A stretch of 64,000 bases of DNA, taken from the NCBI RefSeq assembly GCF_963855985.1, contig NC_087100.1, forward strand, positions 6,049,001 through 6,113,000, read 5' to 3'. Source of the stretch: Ostrinia nubilalis. Taxonomy: Eukaryota > Arthropoda > Insecta > Lepidoptera > Crambidae. The translations under genes were made by a program, and so were the position numbers. Position 1 is the stretch's first letter. Every line of letters begins with the position of its first letter. Of this stretch, positions 35,001 through 44,289 are shown one piece after another. Below the pieces are notes generated by a model that was not told the origin of the DNA, ran no database searches, and was given only the letters and a program-made list of their open reading frames with translations.

Positions 35001-36488
35001 TTTATAATGCGACGTTTGTTGAGACACTAGCAATCGCCTCAGTGGAAGTATCTCCGCTATTTCGTCCTAATATCACATATGAACACAAAATGTAGTGTTT
35101 CGTTGTTTCCTTGAGGAACAAACTCCAACCTCGTCTTATACCAAACTAAGCGGGTGCGGTGGCGTGTGCGCGGATCTCGGCTCGTGCAGCAAGGCGCGTA
35201 GATGCGCGATATAGGACGCGGCCAGTCGTAGGGTGTCTAACTTGGACAGCTTGGTGTCTGCTGGCACCCACGGGAGAGTCGTCTTTAGCCTAATAACCTT
35301 AAGAAATAAATAAACTCTCCTCTTACCAAACTAAGCGGGTGCGGTGGCGTGTGCGCAGATCCTCGGCTCGTGCAGCAAGACGCGGCCAGCCGCAGTGTGT
35401 CCAATTTGGACAGCTTGGTGTCTGCTGGCACCCACGGGAGAGCCTTCTTTAGCCTAACACTCAGAAACAAACAAACTCTACCCTCTTACCAAACTAAGTG
35501 GGTGCGGTGGCGTGTGCGCAGATCTCGGCTCGTGCAGCAAGGCGCGAAGGTGCGCGATGTAGGACGCAGCCAGTCGTAGGGTGTCTAACTTGGACAGCTT
35601 GGTGTCTGCCGGCACCCACGGGAGAGTCGTCTTCAGCCTAATAAAATTATTACAATAAAGATGGTAATTACTTGTCACTGCGTGATGAAGTTTCATGTCT
35701 TGGATGACCAACGGAAAGTTTTTCAAAACGACCAATCCATGTAAACATTTCGCTCTTAGACGAAAATCTGGGACTGTAGTTAAGTGGCAGATGACGGTGC
35801 CATTCATGTTTTTCAGACACTTTAATTCAACTTGCTAGCTGCATATTGTGATTGTATATTAGTGGCAGCCAGTGTCTTGTTTTAAACCACATTTACAGTC
35901 AGTCAATTGCATAAAAATTTAGATATTTCTTTGCAGTACTTAACTTAAAAAACAACTATTTGGAAAATTACATATTAATGCACCAACCTGCAAAATGCTT
36001 TTGAGAGAACTCTCATCCTGGCCCGTTCGCGTGCGTTGGCTGCGTTTCTGTGTTGAGGTTCTTGCGAATTTCGACCTATTGCAAAGATAGTCCAAAATTG
36101 TTTAACTCTGGCACTGAATAGAGGGAGTACTAGTTATTTTTGTAATATAATTATTTCGGACTAAAATAATGAAATGTATAAAATACAAAAAGTTTCCTTT
36201 ATATAAACACAGGTATTATTCTCATAGATCACAATAAAGTATTTGAATTTGAAACAAATCTACTACTTTTCTTAATTATTAGCCATGCCTAAAAAGCATA
36301 GCAAAAGGGTAGCATGATAAGAACCTCCTAATTTATTTTCTTACAAGCTTTTCTTTAACTTTTATAACAAGTTTAAAAAAAACAATACCTGAATTGGACT
36401 GCGTATCATCGAAAAAAAAGTCATCGTCGTCGGCGTCGTCCGAGCGCTTTTCCACCGGCGGCGATTTATTAACTCGTTTCCTAGGCAT
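32085..36488 (-). CDS. HLH54F: bHLH transcription factor, capsulin/musculin (HLH54F) type
   Basis: Four exons: 36389-36488, 35988-36075, 35490-35637 and 32085-32390. They join in frame to 213 residues. The N-terminus is acidic ([12 protein letters not shown], residues 18-28). The basic region and first helix ([20 protein letters not shown], about 42-61) and the loop and second helix ([20 protein letters not shown], about 68-87, then [10 protein letters not shown]) match TCF21, musculin and Drosophila HLH54F. SLAWPF just after the domain corresponds to the NLTWPF of vertebrate members. Family knowledge: these nuclear factors bind E-boxes with class I bHLH partners; HLH54F specifies caudal visceral mesoderm in flies. 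The C-terminus is rich in Asn, Ser, Glu and Tyr. Oddity: the second-helix exon is present in three tandem copies (see 35142-35289 and 35337-35453). I chose the copy nearest exon 2 because it has both good splice sites. Confidence 0.92.
33989..34038. repeat. Perfect 21-bp stem hairpin
   Basis: TCAGAAACACAAATCACTGT and one further base (33989-34009) are exactly reverse-complemented at 34018-34038, with an 8-base loop TAGACGCG. No mismatch or bulge. It lies in the HLH54F intron. It could be a miRNA-like or small palindromic-element hairpin. Confidence 0.85.
34235..34330 (+). repeat. SINE fragment
   Basis: The words ACACCGCCGCTGCTGTACTT and TTGTGGTGAACCCACTAGTA belong to the same SINE body as the copies at 15200 and 24600. 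The 3' end near 34320 lacks a clear poly(A). Confidence 0.6.
35142..35289 (-). other. Tandem copy of HLH54F exon 3, open and protein-identical
   Basis: 148 bases, the same length as the used exon at 35490-35637. I count about nine differences and every one is synonymous (for example CCG/CCA, TCC/TCT, CAT/CAC, CTA/CTT, TAT/TAC, GCC/GCT), so both encode the identical stretch from [13 protein letters not shown] to HPLSL. The acceptor (TTATTAG) is intact. The donor is GTATAA where the used exon has GTAAGA, so it is weak. Read through, it gives one Val codon and then a stop. It may be an alternative exon producing a protein cut off right after the bHLH domain. Confidence 0.8.
35337..35453 (-). pseudogene. 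Decayed middle copy of HLH54F exon 3
   Basis: 117 bases: 31 bases have been lost from the second-helix part ([12 protein letters not shown]), which shifts the frame relative to the next exon. It also has replacement changes (LKKALPW for LKTTLPW). Its acceptor (GTGTTAG) and donor (GTAAGA) are still good, so it could be spliced in but would not yield a working domain. Confidence 0.8.
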
Positions 36489-36760
36489 TATTGCACACAC
36501 CACACAATTTTAAAACTAAAGCACACCACTAGAACATTTTATTGATTTTTGAACATTTTAAATTTAGAATTGCCGCAAGGATTCACGAGAGCTGTTGTCT
36601 TTGCACTTGGCTTTTAACATTTGAGGTGCGCACGCGCAAGGCGGGCGGCGTGCAAGTTGGGCGGCGCTAGCGCTCGCCCCACCCTCACGAAGTTTCAGTG
36701 CTACCCCTCGGCAAATGAAAGGAGTCTTTACTTAAATAACTCAGCACTAATTGGTGTTTG
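36489..36760 (-). promoter_or_regulatory. Probable HLH54F promoter region
   Basis: GC-rich, CpG-containing sequence (36620-36700) directly upstream of the start codon in an AT-rich setting. No TATA box recognised. Confidence 0.35.
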
Positions 36761-39136
36761 AGATGCCTGAACGCTATATTGATATGTACACAATTAGAGG
36801 CAAGGTTGTCGATTTAGAATTGATAAATAAAAAACTATAGGTAGTACTTACTAAACACATTTTCAGACTTCCGATTTTCGATGAAATCTTTCGTGTGAGG
36901 CAAGCCAAGGAACAGAGATTCTGTTACATACCTATTAACTAGGTACTAGCTACTCTACTTACTTACATTTTTGGTTTACCTACCTACCTTGTTTAAAAAA
37001 TGATAGGTCCACAATTGAATTTAATTTAATTTAATCTCTATTCCTGACGGTCTTATGTTTTAAACTTTCCATACCTACTTAGGTGCTGAAAGATGATGAA
37101 CGCTTCTCGTAAAGCTCGATTGTCCTAAAAATGCTGAAAATGCTTGATGAAGATGCTTTAGAAACAACGAAGCCCACAGGAACCCTTATCCTATGATGCT
37201 GATATAGTGACTGCACTAAACCGATAGTAAAGCAGGATGCATCTTTCTATATCTTGGACATGTGATCAGAAAAGCAGGCGATATTGTCTCTATCCTAATA
37301 TTTTAATGCTTTGAAACAAAAAAAAGTCGATTTTTGAAAGATCAACTCTTAGAGCAATTAGCGCCGTCAAAGACGAACGAATTTGACAGCAGGTCCGGGT
37401 CACACTTCCGCGACACCTAATACTTTATTTGACGCCTCTTACCTCTACATGTGCCGCGCACTCCTGCGGCCTTACACAAGAAATGCGATTATTTTTTTAA
37501 GGATTATTCCCGTAAGCCCATCGTACTAAGCTAAATATGATTTTATCACGAGTAAGTTTATTGAATCACTCTCGTTTCGACGTCTTTCTTTTAGAAAAAA
37601 AAAATATTAAGCTAAATATTTTGCCTCTTTTCTGACCTACGTTATCATCATCATCATCATTTCAGCCACAGGACGTCCACTGCTGAACATAGGCATCCCA
37701 ATGATTTCCATATCGCGCGGTTGAGCGGCCTGCTTCCAGCGCCTTTCGGCTACCTTTATGAGGTCGTCGGTCCACCTTGTGGGTGGACGTCCCATTCTGC
37801 GTTATTCGGTACGTGGCTTCCACTTCAGAACCTACGTTAAACTGATTTACTTTTTTAACTAAGTACTTAGTTTAAGTTGTCGTTGAAAAAAAAAACGAAG
37901 ATAGAGCTCAATTTTGTAGCCTTCATAAGTTCTGACACTGGTTTTAATAGCGAATTGAGACCGTTAAAACAAGATTAACTTGCGGTGCCTTCATTTTGAT
38001 TCTAATTAATTAAGGAAGCAATAAACATATTGAGTATTGAGTATTAATGCCTCTACGCTAAGTATTAAATTACAAATCATAAATTAGTCGTGAAACATTA
38101 TTTTCGTGCTGATCATCCAGCCCTAATTGTGGAAGCGAGTGCGGCCGACAGGAGGAGTTACCGAATTGCTGCAAATAGGATGCACATAGGGCTGTCCACC
38201 TTGATAATATCTCTCAAAGAGTTAGAGGTTCCCTTACGTTACTTTAAATCTCAAATAACACCCTTCATAATGAAAGTACCTAGGTACATTAAAAACCACC
38301 CCTTGGTGTAGGTATACACGCAAAAACAGTTACCTTTCTAAGAGTAGGAAAATCCTGTAATTGCCTTTAGTAAATTAGAGGATCGCCCTGGAGGAACTTA
38401 CATCAGAAATCGAGGAAGCAAAATAATAATTACCTATGTTCCTACATCCAACTCTTAAGGAAGACGTTTCAGACAAACAGATTGGAAAGATTATTACTTA
38501 CATCCGCTGCGATTCAGTAAGTACCTACTCGACAAGTAGTCCTAGGCCTGAAAATCGACCACTAAATTTAATTGCAGCGGATCACGTAGGTTATTCTTAA
38601 TACTTAATTAGAAGTTGATGAACTGTAAATATTTTAAAATAGCTTGTACCAACCCTACACGTCCAGGTGTTAGATCTCAAAGCATTGAATTTAAGCGTTC
38701 CGACGAAAAGCGATTCATTTTAAGCGCCACCGAGTGTGACTTACGACTCGGGCTAGTGTTTACTTTACAAATATTATTCTTTGTTCCATTTACACCCAGA
38801 ATACAATCAATATTCTAATTAAAAACAATAGGTAATTAATATCTCAGCCTGTTTATTAAACATAATTATGTAGGGTTAGCCTATCCCATGGATTTAAAAA
38901 TTAAAAGCCAATAACAATTTATTTAAATTGTTGTTTAGTGTTCTATTTACCTGTTTGTTGTTTATCTTAAAAATCCCATTTCGATTCAAACTGTAACAAC
39001 TAAATTGCAAGGCCATGGTATCGCCCCTGAAAAATAACCCTCGTTAAATACGCCAATGAGTAAAAATTTTACTCACGACGTAATGGTTCTAATCGATATT
39101 GTCAATTGTTTGATGCATCTACAACTTAGCCTATAG
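36761..39136. other. Intergenic sequence between HLH54F and Gfod
   Basis: Apart from the LINE tail at 37643-37835, no gene or element is supported. A 73-codon frame at 38090 has no recognisable feature. Confidence 0.5.
37643..37835 (-). mobile_element. LINE 3' tail fragment with (ATC)n
   Basis: Starts with a CATCATCATCATCATTTCAG simple tail in reverse, then the reversed code for the reverse-transcriptase end (GGTCGTCGGTCCACCTTGTG corresponds to HKVDRRP-type WTDDL code). One frame-breaking change (ACGTCCCATTCTGCGTTATT) shows it is dead. Confidence 0.8.
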
Positions 39137-39453
39137 GCACTAGGCGCAGACAGGAGAAAACCTCTACTTATCTATAAAAAACAACTGGAGGAGGGGATTG
39201 GGGGTTCCCTCGAAGCCGGAGAGGCTCGCTCAAGAGCGAGCCTGACGCGGAGCTGCGGACGAATGTCCAACTAGGACAATAACTCGCGGCTCCGTTTCTT
39301 TGGGCTCTGGTGGAAACTGTCAGGTTTTGGTGGGTAGGCCCCGCCTTTAGTGGGTAGGCGTGGAGAGTCCCACATAACCCAGTGGCCGTCCGCATCGTCC
39401 AGTGGGTATGCGCAAAGCATTTCCCGACTTAAAAAAAAGCACTAGACGCAGAC
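39137..39453 (+). mobile_element. Poly(A)-tailed retroposon with 15-bp target duplication
   Basis: GCACTAGGCGCAGAC at 39137-39151 and GCACTAGACGCAGAC at 39439-39453 flank a 287-bp segment that ends in AAAAAAAA. Long direct flanking repeats plus a 3' A-run are the mark of target-primed reverse transcription. The body is GC-rich (AGCCGGAGAGGCTCGCTCAA). I do not recognise the family. The target was the left end of the MITE at 39442-39596. Confidence 0.75.
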
Positions 39454-39596
39454 CACCGACTTTTAGTTATAAGTAAGTAGGTAGCTGATAGTTGAGTTGG
39501 GCGCACACTACACCGATTTGGTATCGGCCAATTCTTCATACAAATTAGAAATCGTTCCAACTAACGGCTAACTAAAAGTCGGTGGTCTGCGCCTAG
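39442..39596. mobile_element. MITE with CTAGRCGCAGACC ends
   Basis: CTAGACGCAGACCACCGACT and the following TTTAGTTA are mirrored by TAACTAAAAG and TCGGTGGTCTGCGCCTAG, near-perfect 28-base inverted repeats. Non-coding, about 155 bp, about 310 bases upstream of the Gfod start codon. Confidence 0.82.
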
Positions 39597-39721
39597 GCTT
39601 TTGCTACAATCTCAAAATGCTTTTTTTTTCTATACTAATCTAATTTAAGGAAAGATTTGATTAGGATTTTTGCATGCATTGGCTTAGCACGCCTTACGCC
39701 GTTCCAACAAAAAAAATGTAC

Positions 39722-39771
39722 TGTCAATGTCAAAGCTGTCAAGTCTTATGTCACTAGTTGTCAATGTCAAA
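39722..39771 (+). promoter_or_regulatory. Repeated TGTCAATGTCAAA motif upstream of Gfod
   Basis: TGTCAATGTCAAA occurs at 39722-39734 and again at 39759-39771, 139-188 bases before the start codon. Its first eleven bases recur upstream of WBP11 (10662-10672, minus strand). Possibly a shared promoter element. Confidence 0.4.
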
Positions 39772-39909
39772 CAGATGTTTACTGGGTCAGTCGGTCGGTT
39801 TAGCATAATTATTTTTTTCTTCTTAACTTCTTCTATTGTTCGTACTTCTAAGTTATTAATCGAATAATATTCATGGTTACATTCACATTTGAAAAATAAA
39901 TACGCCAAA

Positions 39910-41115
39910 ATGCTTCCGGGCATAGGAGTTTTCGGCACTGGAGCCATTGCGAAAGTCTTGGTGCCATTCCTTAGGGAAAAAGGTTTCTCTGTTGAAGCAA
40001 TTTGGGGCATAACTCTGCAAGAAGCCGAAGCTGCTGCAAAGGAACTGAAAATCCCGTTTTTCACTAACAAGATCGACGACGTATTGCTGAAGAAGAATGT
40101 GAATTTAGTGTTCATTGTCTGTGCTCCCAATTTACACGCTCAGATATCAGTTAAAGCTCTGGGAATCGGCAAACATGTCGTCTGTGATAAACCTGCAGGC
40201 CTATGTCAGGCAGAAGCCCTGAAAATGGTCAGAGCCGCTCAGTATTATCCTACACTGATATCTATTGTTAATCACTCCCTACGTTTTTTGCCAGCCTTCA
40301 GTCATATGAAGAAATGTATACAAGATGGCTATTTGGGCAATCCTGATGAATTGACTCTCATTGATGTCAGAGTCCAAATGGGGCCCTTAGTTGGAGACAC
40401 ATACAACTGGTTGTGTGATGATACAATGGGTGGTGGAACCCTGTCATTGGTTGGAAGTCATGTAATAGATCTAGTTAGTTTCCTCACTGGACAAAAAGTT
40501 GTCAAAGTCCATGGAGTTCTGAGAACATTTGTTGAAGAAACTCCAAAAGTGAATGGCATCAGAAAAATAACAGCTCCAGATTTTTGTACTTTCCAATTAG
40601 AAATGGACAAAGGCCTGCTGGTGACAGCTACACTCAACAATCACTTGCCTGGCCCTTGTTTTAATCAAGAAATTTATGTTTGCAGTAAAAATGGTTATTT
40701 AGTAGTGAGAGGTGGGGACTTGCATGGTAGATTGCATAAAACAACTGCAAAAGCATACCCAGAAGAGGATGGGAAAAGGCCACATGAAAAAGAAGAAGTT
40801 ATCTATGTTGATGTCGAAGATTTGAGCTGTGCATCAAGTGTAGTTCCTAAACCATACATCAAAGGTCTATGTAAAATGATAAGTGCTTTGAAAGAGGCAT
40901 TTTTGCCTGTGAAAGAGCAAATGGACTGGATAAAAGAACCAGTGAGAGCAGCAGCTAATTTTGAAGATGGGCAAAGAGTACAGGCCACTATGGAAGCGCT
41001 GCGTCAGTCGAACGAAGATGGTTGCTGGATATCTGTCACACTGCTGACTGAACCACCAGACCCTAACCCAGCGTTGTCAGCTGCAGTGAGGCGTACTGCC
41101 ATATCTCTACAGTGA
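39910..41115 (+). CDS. Gfod: Gfod-type oxidoreductase (glucose-fructose oxidoreductase domain protein)
   Basis: A single exon of 401 residues. I chose ATG 39910 because MLPGIGVFGTG matches the first residues of GFOD1/2 (MLPGVGVFGTG), while the longer frame begins with a TTG. A Rossmann fold opens the protein (Gly-X-Gly-X-X-Ala at 9-14). The GFO/IDH/MocA signature Asp-Lys-Pro is at 93-95, and a C-terminal alpha/beta domain contains the conserved MGGGTL and VHGVLRTF text. Human GFOD1 and GFOD2 are 390 and 385 residues, so the length fits. Family knowledge: these proteins are members of the NAD(P)-binding GFO/IDH/MocA family with no firmly defined enzyme reaction; GFOD2 has been linked to the extracellular matrix. 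No signal peptide is evident. ATTAAA poly(A) signal near 41148. Confidence 0.93.
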   Translation: MLPGIGVFGTGAIAKVLVPFLREKGFSVEAIWGITLQEAEAAAKELKIPFFTNKIDDVLLKKNVNLVFIVCAPNLHAQISVKALGIGKHVVCDKPAGLCQAEALKMVRAAQYYPTLISIVNHSLRFLPAFSHMKKCIQDGYLGNPDELTLIDVRVQMGPLVGDTYNWLCDDTMGGGTLSLVGSHVIDLVSFLTGQKVVKVHGVLRTFVEETPKVNGIRKITAPDFCTFQLEMDKGLLVTATLNNHLPGPCFNQEIYVCSKNGYLVVRGGDLHGRLHKTTAKAYPEEDGKRPHEKEEVIYVDVEDLSCASSVVPKPYIKGLCKMISALKEAFLPVKEQMDWIKEPVRAAANFEDGQRVQATMEALRQSNEDGCWISVTLLTEPPDPNPALSAAVRRTAISLQ

Positions 41116-42514
41116 TTTAAGCTATATGCCATTATTGTGTACCTTTATTAAATGTTAAGTTATTTTGATTAGTTTAATAATTATCATGTAAGGCATTGAC
41201 TTTTCAACCGACTTCAAAAAAAGGAGGAGGTTCTCAATTCGAACCGTTTTTTTTTTTTTTAAACTTCAAATAATAAGTTATTTCAAGCTTATTTAATTTT
41301 AAATATTATGTTCATGCTTAAAATTATTTCTAGGTGGTTTGAAAAAGAAATGTATTAATTAATATAATGCTTTTCAACTTTTTGCTTGACCTACTTTTAT
41401 CCTGAAAACATTATTAGGTAGGTAAGTACTAATTTTATATGCACATAAATTAGTAGTATTACATTTGTAGCAGGTTGTTGTGCAAGTATTTTGGCTTTAG
41501 GTGTCATGTTATTAAACAAACAGGTTAAATTTTTTAGGTTGCTAGGTAGGAACAGCATAAACAGCATTCCACTAACAATAAGATTCAGGATTATGATCAC
41601 ACAAATAGTTATTGTGCTTGTGTAACTTTATCATTTCATTATTATTTTATTGTTCAAAGTATTTGAAAGTCAGCCCACAACAGTATTATAAATGATAAGA
41701 AATACTGATGTTAGTTTATTGCAGAATTTAAATATTTTATGTGTAATGAATGAATGAATAGTGTTCTCATCAGTCTCAGAAAATGCACAAGCGTTGCTAT
41801 TTACTGGGGCAATACTGAAACTGAAAGCTTTTTCTGTACATTATATCAATCATTGTCCTAGAGGTGCTTTTAATTTTGTAAATATTATATTATATTTTAG
41901 GGCTATAATTAAAGCAAGTTAAGTTTTCTCATGAAATGTATTTTCTTTTAATCACTATTTTAAATGTAAGTAATATGGAACTGCAATTGAATCTTGATTT
42001 TATCAGTAAGCCTCTGAAATCATGTGATATCAAACTAAAATACTGTTTGTTGCATTTTTGTACAAAATATAATGCTTAAACAAATTCATTTGTATTATTT
42101 GAGTTTCACTATGATTTTCTTAGAAAATCTCCACTATGGGAGTTATTAACAACACAACCTACTTAGTTGTTTTGGTTATTATCAGGTAAACAGTAGTGAT
42201 TATTAAAATCTCATTACTGAGATAAGTGGCACATAATGTTGGTTTATGTTCACAAAATAACCTACCTAGTACCTACAGTAGACAGTGATGCAACATAACC
42301 TATAAAATTTTCAGATACAAAATGCTATGAAGTGGTGACAGAAAGTAAATAAAAGATAGTGTTTATAACAATATTATAATTAGAAATGCAACGTCGTTAA
42401 CATCAATGCTTCGGCAACCGGCTTATTACACAATCACATGTTCATTCACTACAAATTCTAAATGACTAACAGAACAGAACCAGAATCAACCACAAATTTT
42501 AAATCTAACTAATT
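41116..42514. other. Intergenic region between Gfod and Hsp10
   Basis: The two genes converge. It contains a fragment of the ACCGACTTCAAA repeat at 41198-41262 and otherwise only AT-rich sequence, part of which is probably 3' UTR of the two genes. Confidence 0.5.
41198..41262. repeat. Fragment of the ACCGACTTCAAA element
   Basis: CAACCGACTTCAAAAAAAGG followed by AGGAGGTTCTCAATTCGA and a T-run matches, in reverse, the right-hand end of the element at 21161-21582. Confidence 0.75.
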
Positions 42515-42826
42515 CTAATTTTCAATTTTGGCGAGTATATCAGACTCTTTGAAGAGGTGGTATTCCTTCTCATCGGTGTCCAGGCTGACTTTGGTGCCGC
42601 CGTATTCGGGAAGAAGAACTTTGTCACCGACCTTCACAAGCACTGGAATGAATTCACCATTGTCTTTTCTGGAGCCGGGACCAACGGCGATAACCTCGCC
42701 GTGTAGGACCTTAGACTGAGCCTTCTCCGGGATCACGATGCCGCCTGCGGTCTTGGTTACGGCTTCAGCTCTCTTGATGAGAACACGGTCGAGCAAGGGA
42801 ATTAGTCGTTTAGCTGCGCTGGACAT
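42515..42826 (-). CDS. Hsp10: 10 kDa heat shock protein, mitochondrial (Hsp10/CPN10)
   Basis: Intronless coding region of 103 residues, the usual family length. The chaperonin-10 signature begins at LIPLLDRVLIKR (8-19). The mobile loop that docks on Hsp60 lies at about 20-35 with its IVI tripeptide at 30-32. The roof region (GSRKDNGEFIPV) and KVLLPEYGGTKV strand follow. Family knowledge: Hsp10 forms a heptameric lid on mitochondrial Hsp60 and drives ATP-dependent folding in the matrix. Upstream, TTTACACTGTACAG at about 42839-42852 could be the acceptor of a 5' UTR intron. A heat-shock element is at 42901. The frame upstream of ATG 42826 (FLYTVQQAQNT) is untranslated leader read in frame. Confidence 0.95.
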   Translation of the reverse strand: MSSAAKRLIPLLDRVLIKRAEAVTKTAGGIVIPEKAQSKVLHGEVIAVGPGSRKDNGEFIPVLVKVGDKVLLPEYGGTKVSLDTDEKEYHLFKESDILAKIEN

Positions 42827-42900
42827 TGTGTTTTGTGCTTGCTGTACAGTGTAAAGAAACAAAAGAACAGACTTTCTTAGCTGTCTACACTTTTAGATCT

Positions 42901-42910
42901 AGAATATTCT
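42901..42910 (-). promoter_or_regulatory. Heat-shock element of Hsp10
   Basis: AGAATATTCT is a perfect pair of inverted nGAAn units, and the neighbouring TAGA and TCTC on either side give weaker third units. It lies 75 bases before the Hsp10 start codon. An HSF-controlled promoter is expected for this family. Confidence 0.6.
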
Positions 42911-42999
42911 CTCGTCTCGGAGCCGGCGAGTGAACGAACTTGCCTTTGTGACTGAACTTAGAACTCTTTCGTGTTCAACACGCTTTTTTTGACGTATTC

Positions 43000-43600
43000 C
43001 TATTGCCAAAGATTTTAATGAAATTAAAGGAGGGCGCTACTTCCACGTTAATCTGTCAAATTACATACAAAAGTTGTAGTTCCCGTCTTTACCGTTTACC
43101 GTACAATTTTATTCATGATTGCCAGTGTTGATAAGTTTTTAGTTGAAATCTAATGTTTCATAAATTTTAATTAAGTATAATTTTTAATATATTCATGATT
43201 ATGTCGTTATTAAAAAGATTAAATTAATTATAATAATTCATGAAATTATTTATCATAACAAGCACTGCCATCTGTTGAGGAGTAGTATAAAACTGAAGTT
43301 GCAGTGACATCTGTCATGGAGTAGTAAAACTATTAGTAAGTAATGAAAGCATGTCTTTGAATCATAAATATAGATGGCAGTAAATCATGTTTTCATTTTT
43401 TTTACAGAAAAATAATGAAAGCAAGTTTTCGTAGGCGTACTTGGTACTACTGGTACTACTTACACCTACTTATGACGGCATTATTATTGTATGGTTTTAG
43501 TGGGTTTTCAGGTAGTAGTAGCTATACATAATACATACATACCTCAAATAACATTGTTGTTTGTTATAGCGATTAAAAAATAGGTAGGTATTAAAATGAG
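43000..43600. other. Intergenic sequence upstream of Hsp10
   Basis: No gene. Words GACATCTGTCATGGAGTAGT and CTGCCATCTGTTGAGGAGTA at 43264-43325 form an imperfect local repeat, and a reverse AGATGGCAGT at 43372 suggests a small degraded inverted-repeat element. Confidence 0.4.
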
Positions 43601-43607
43601 ATGATGA

Positions 43608-43756
43608 TGACCCACAAGGTGGACCGACGACATCTTAAAGGTCCACCAAAGGAAGGAGGGCGCTGGACGCAGGTCGCAGAGCAACATGGAAAGCAATGGG
43701 GAGGCGGCCTATGTTCAGCAGTGGACGTCCTATGGCTGAGATGAAGATGATGATGA
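43608..43756 (+). mobile_element. LINE 3' tail fragment
   Basis: CCCACAAGGTGGACCGACGA to GGACGTCCTATGGCTGAGAT is the end of the LINE reverse transcriptase (PTRWTDD...EAAYVQQWTSYG) followed by a (GAT)n tail. Insertions and deletions have broken the frame. Confidence 0.82.
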
Positions 43757-43939
43757 TTAAAATGAGATAAGCGACTTCCAGGTTGTCCATGTTATAGTCA
43801 TGTCTAGAAAATGTATAATATTAAGACCTAAGTAAGTGGAAGAGCTTATGGTCAGCCAGCCTCTGGTTTCTGCTTTGTCTGACTGTGCGGTTTTATGGTT
43901 GTTACCTACTTGTTAGATGCTATGCATTACTGCTGCTCG

Positions 43940-44215
43940 AGCTAAATAGCTCAAGCTAATCGGTCCAGTTGGACAAATCGCGTCATCAAGTACGGCGGCG
44001 CCGCGTGACCGCCGCCGGAATGCGCCGCGGCGCCGGCCAGTCTCTGCCACACCTGCGTTCGCCCACGCAGCCATCATCAGACTCAACAAAGGAGGATGGA
44101 GACATACGTGATGGGAGTGGACCGAGTCAGCAACGCGGCAACGGTCATCGCCTGCCTGTTTTACTTACTCATTCCCATGTTTTCAATAAAAGTGTTGGCG
44201 ATATTTAAGCTTGTG
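43940..44215 (+). other. Unexplained GC-rich segment
   Basis: A sharp island of CG-rich sequence (GGCGGCGCCGCGTGACCGCC at about 43993) in an AT-rich setting. It is open for 79 codons on the plus strand, but the protein is low-complexity basic text with no domain. AATAAAAGTG at 44186 resembles a poly(A) signal. Probably part of a retroelement or a non-coding exon; I cannot decide. Confidence 0.3.
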
Positions 44216-44289
44216 ATTGGTATTGAAACTCAAGCAATTTAATATTAGGTACATAAATGCTCATTAATTAAACATGTTGCATTAAAACT

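Larger units (their letters stand above)
32391..35141 (-). other. Large last intron of HLH54F
   Basis: Holds the perfect hairpin at 33989-34038 and the SINE fragment at 34235. No other gene is supported. Confidence 0.5.

Noticed and set aside
42515..42826. Hsp10 as a processed retrocopy because it lacks coding introns
   Set aside because: The frame is intact, an HSE lies at promoter distance, a candidate 5' UTR acceptor is present, and no poly(A) run or target duplication flanks the gene.
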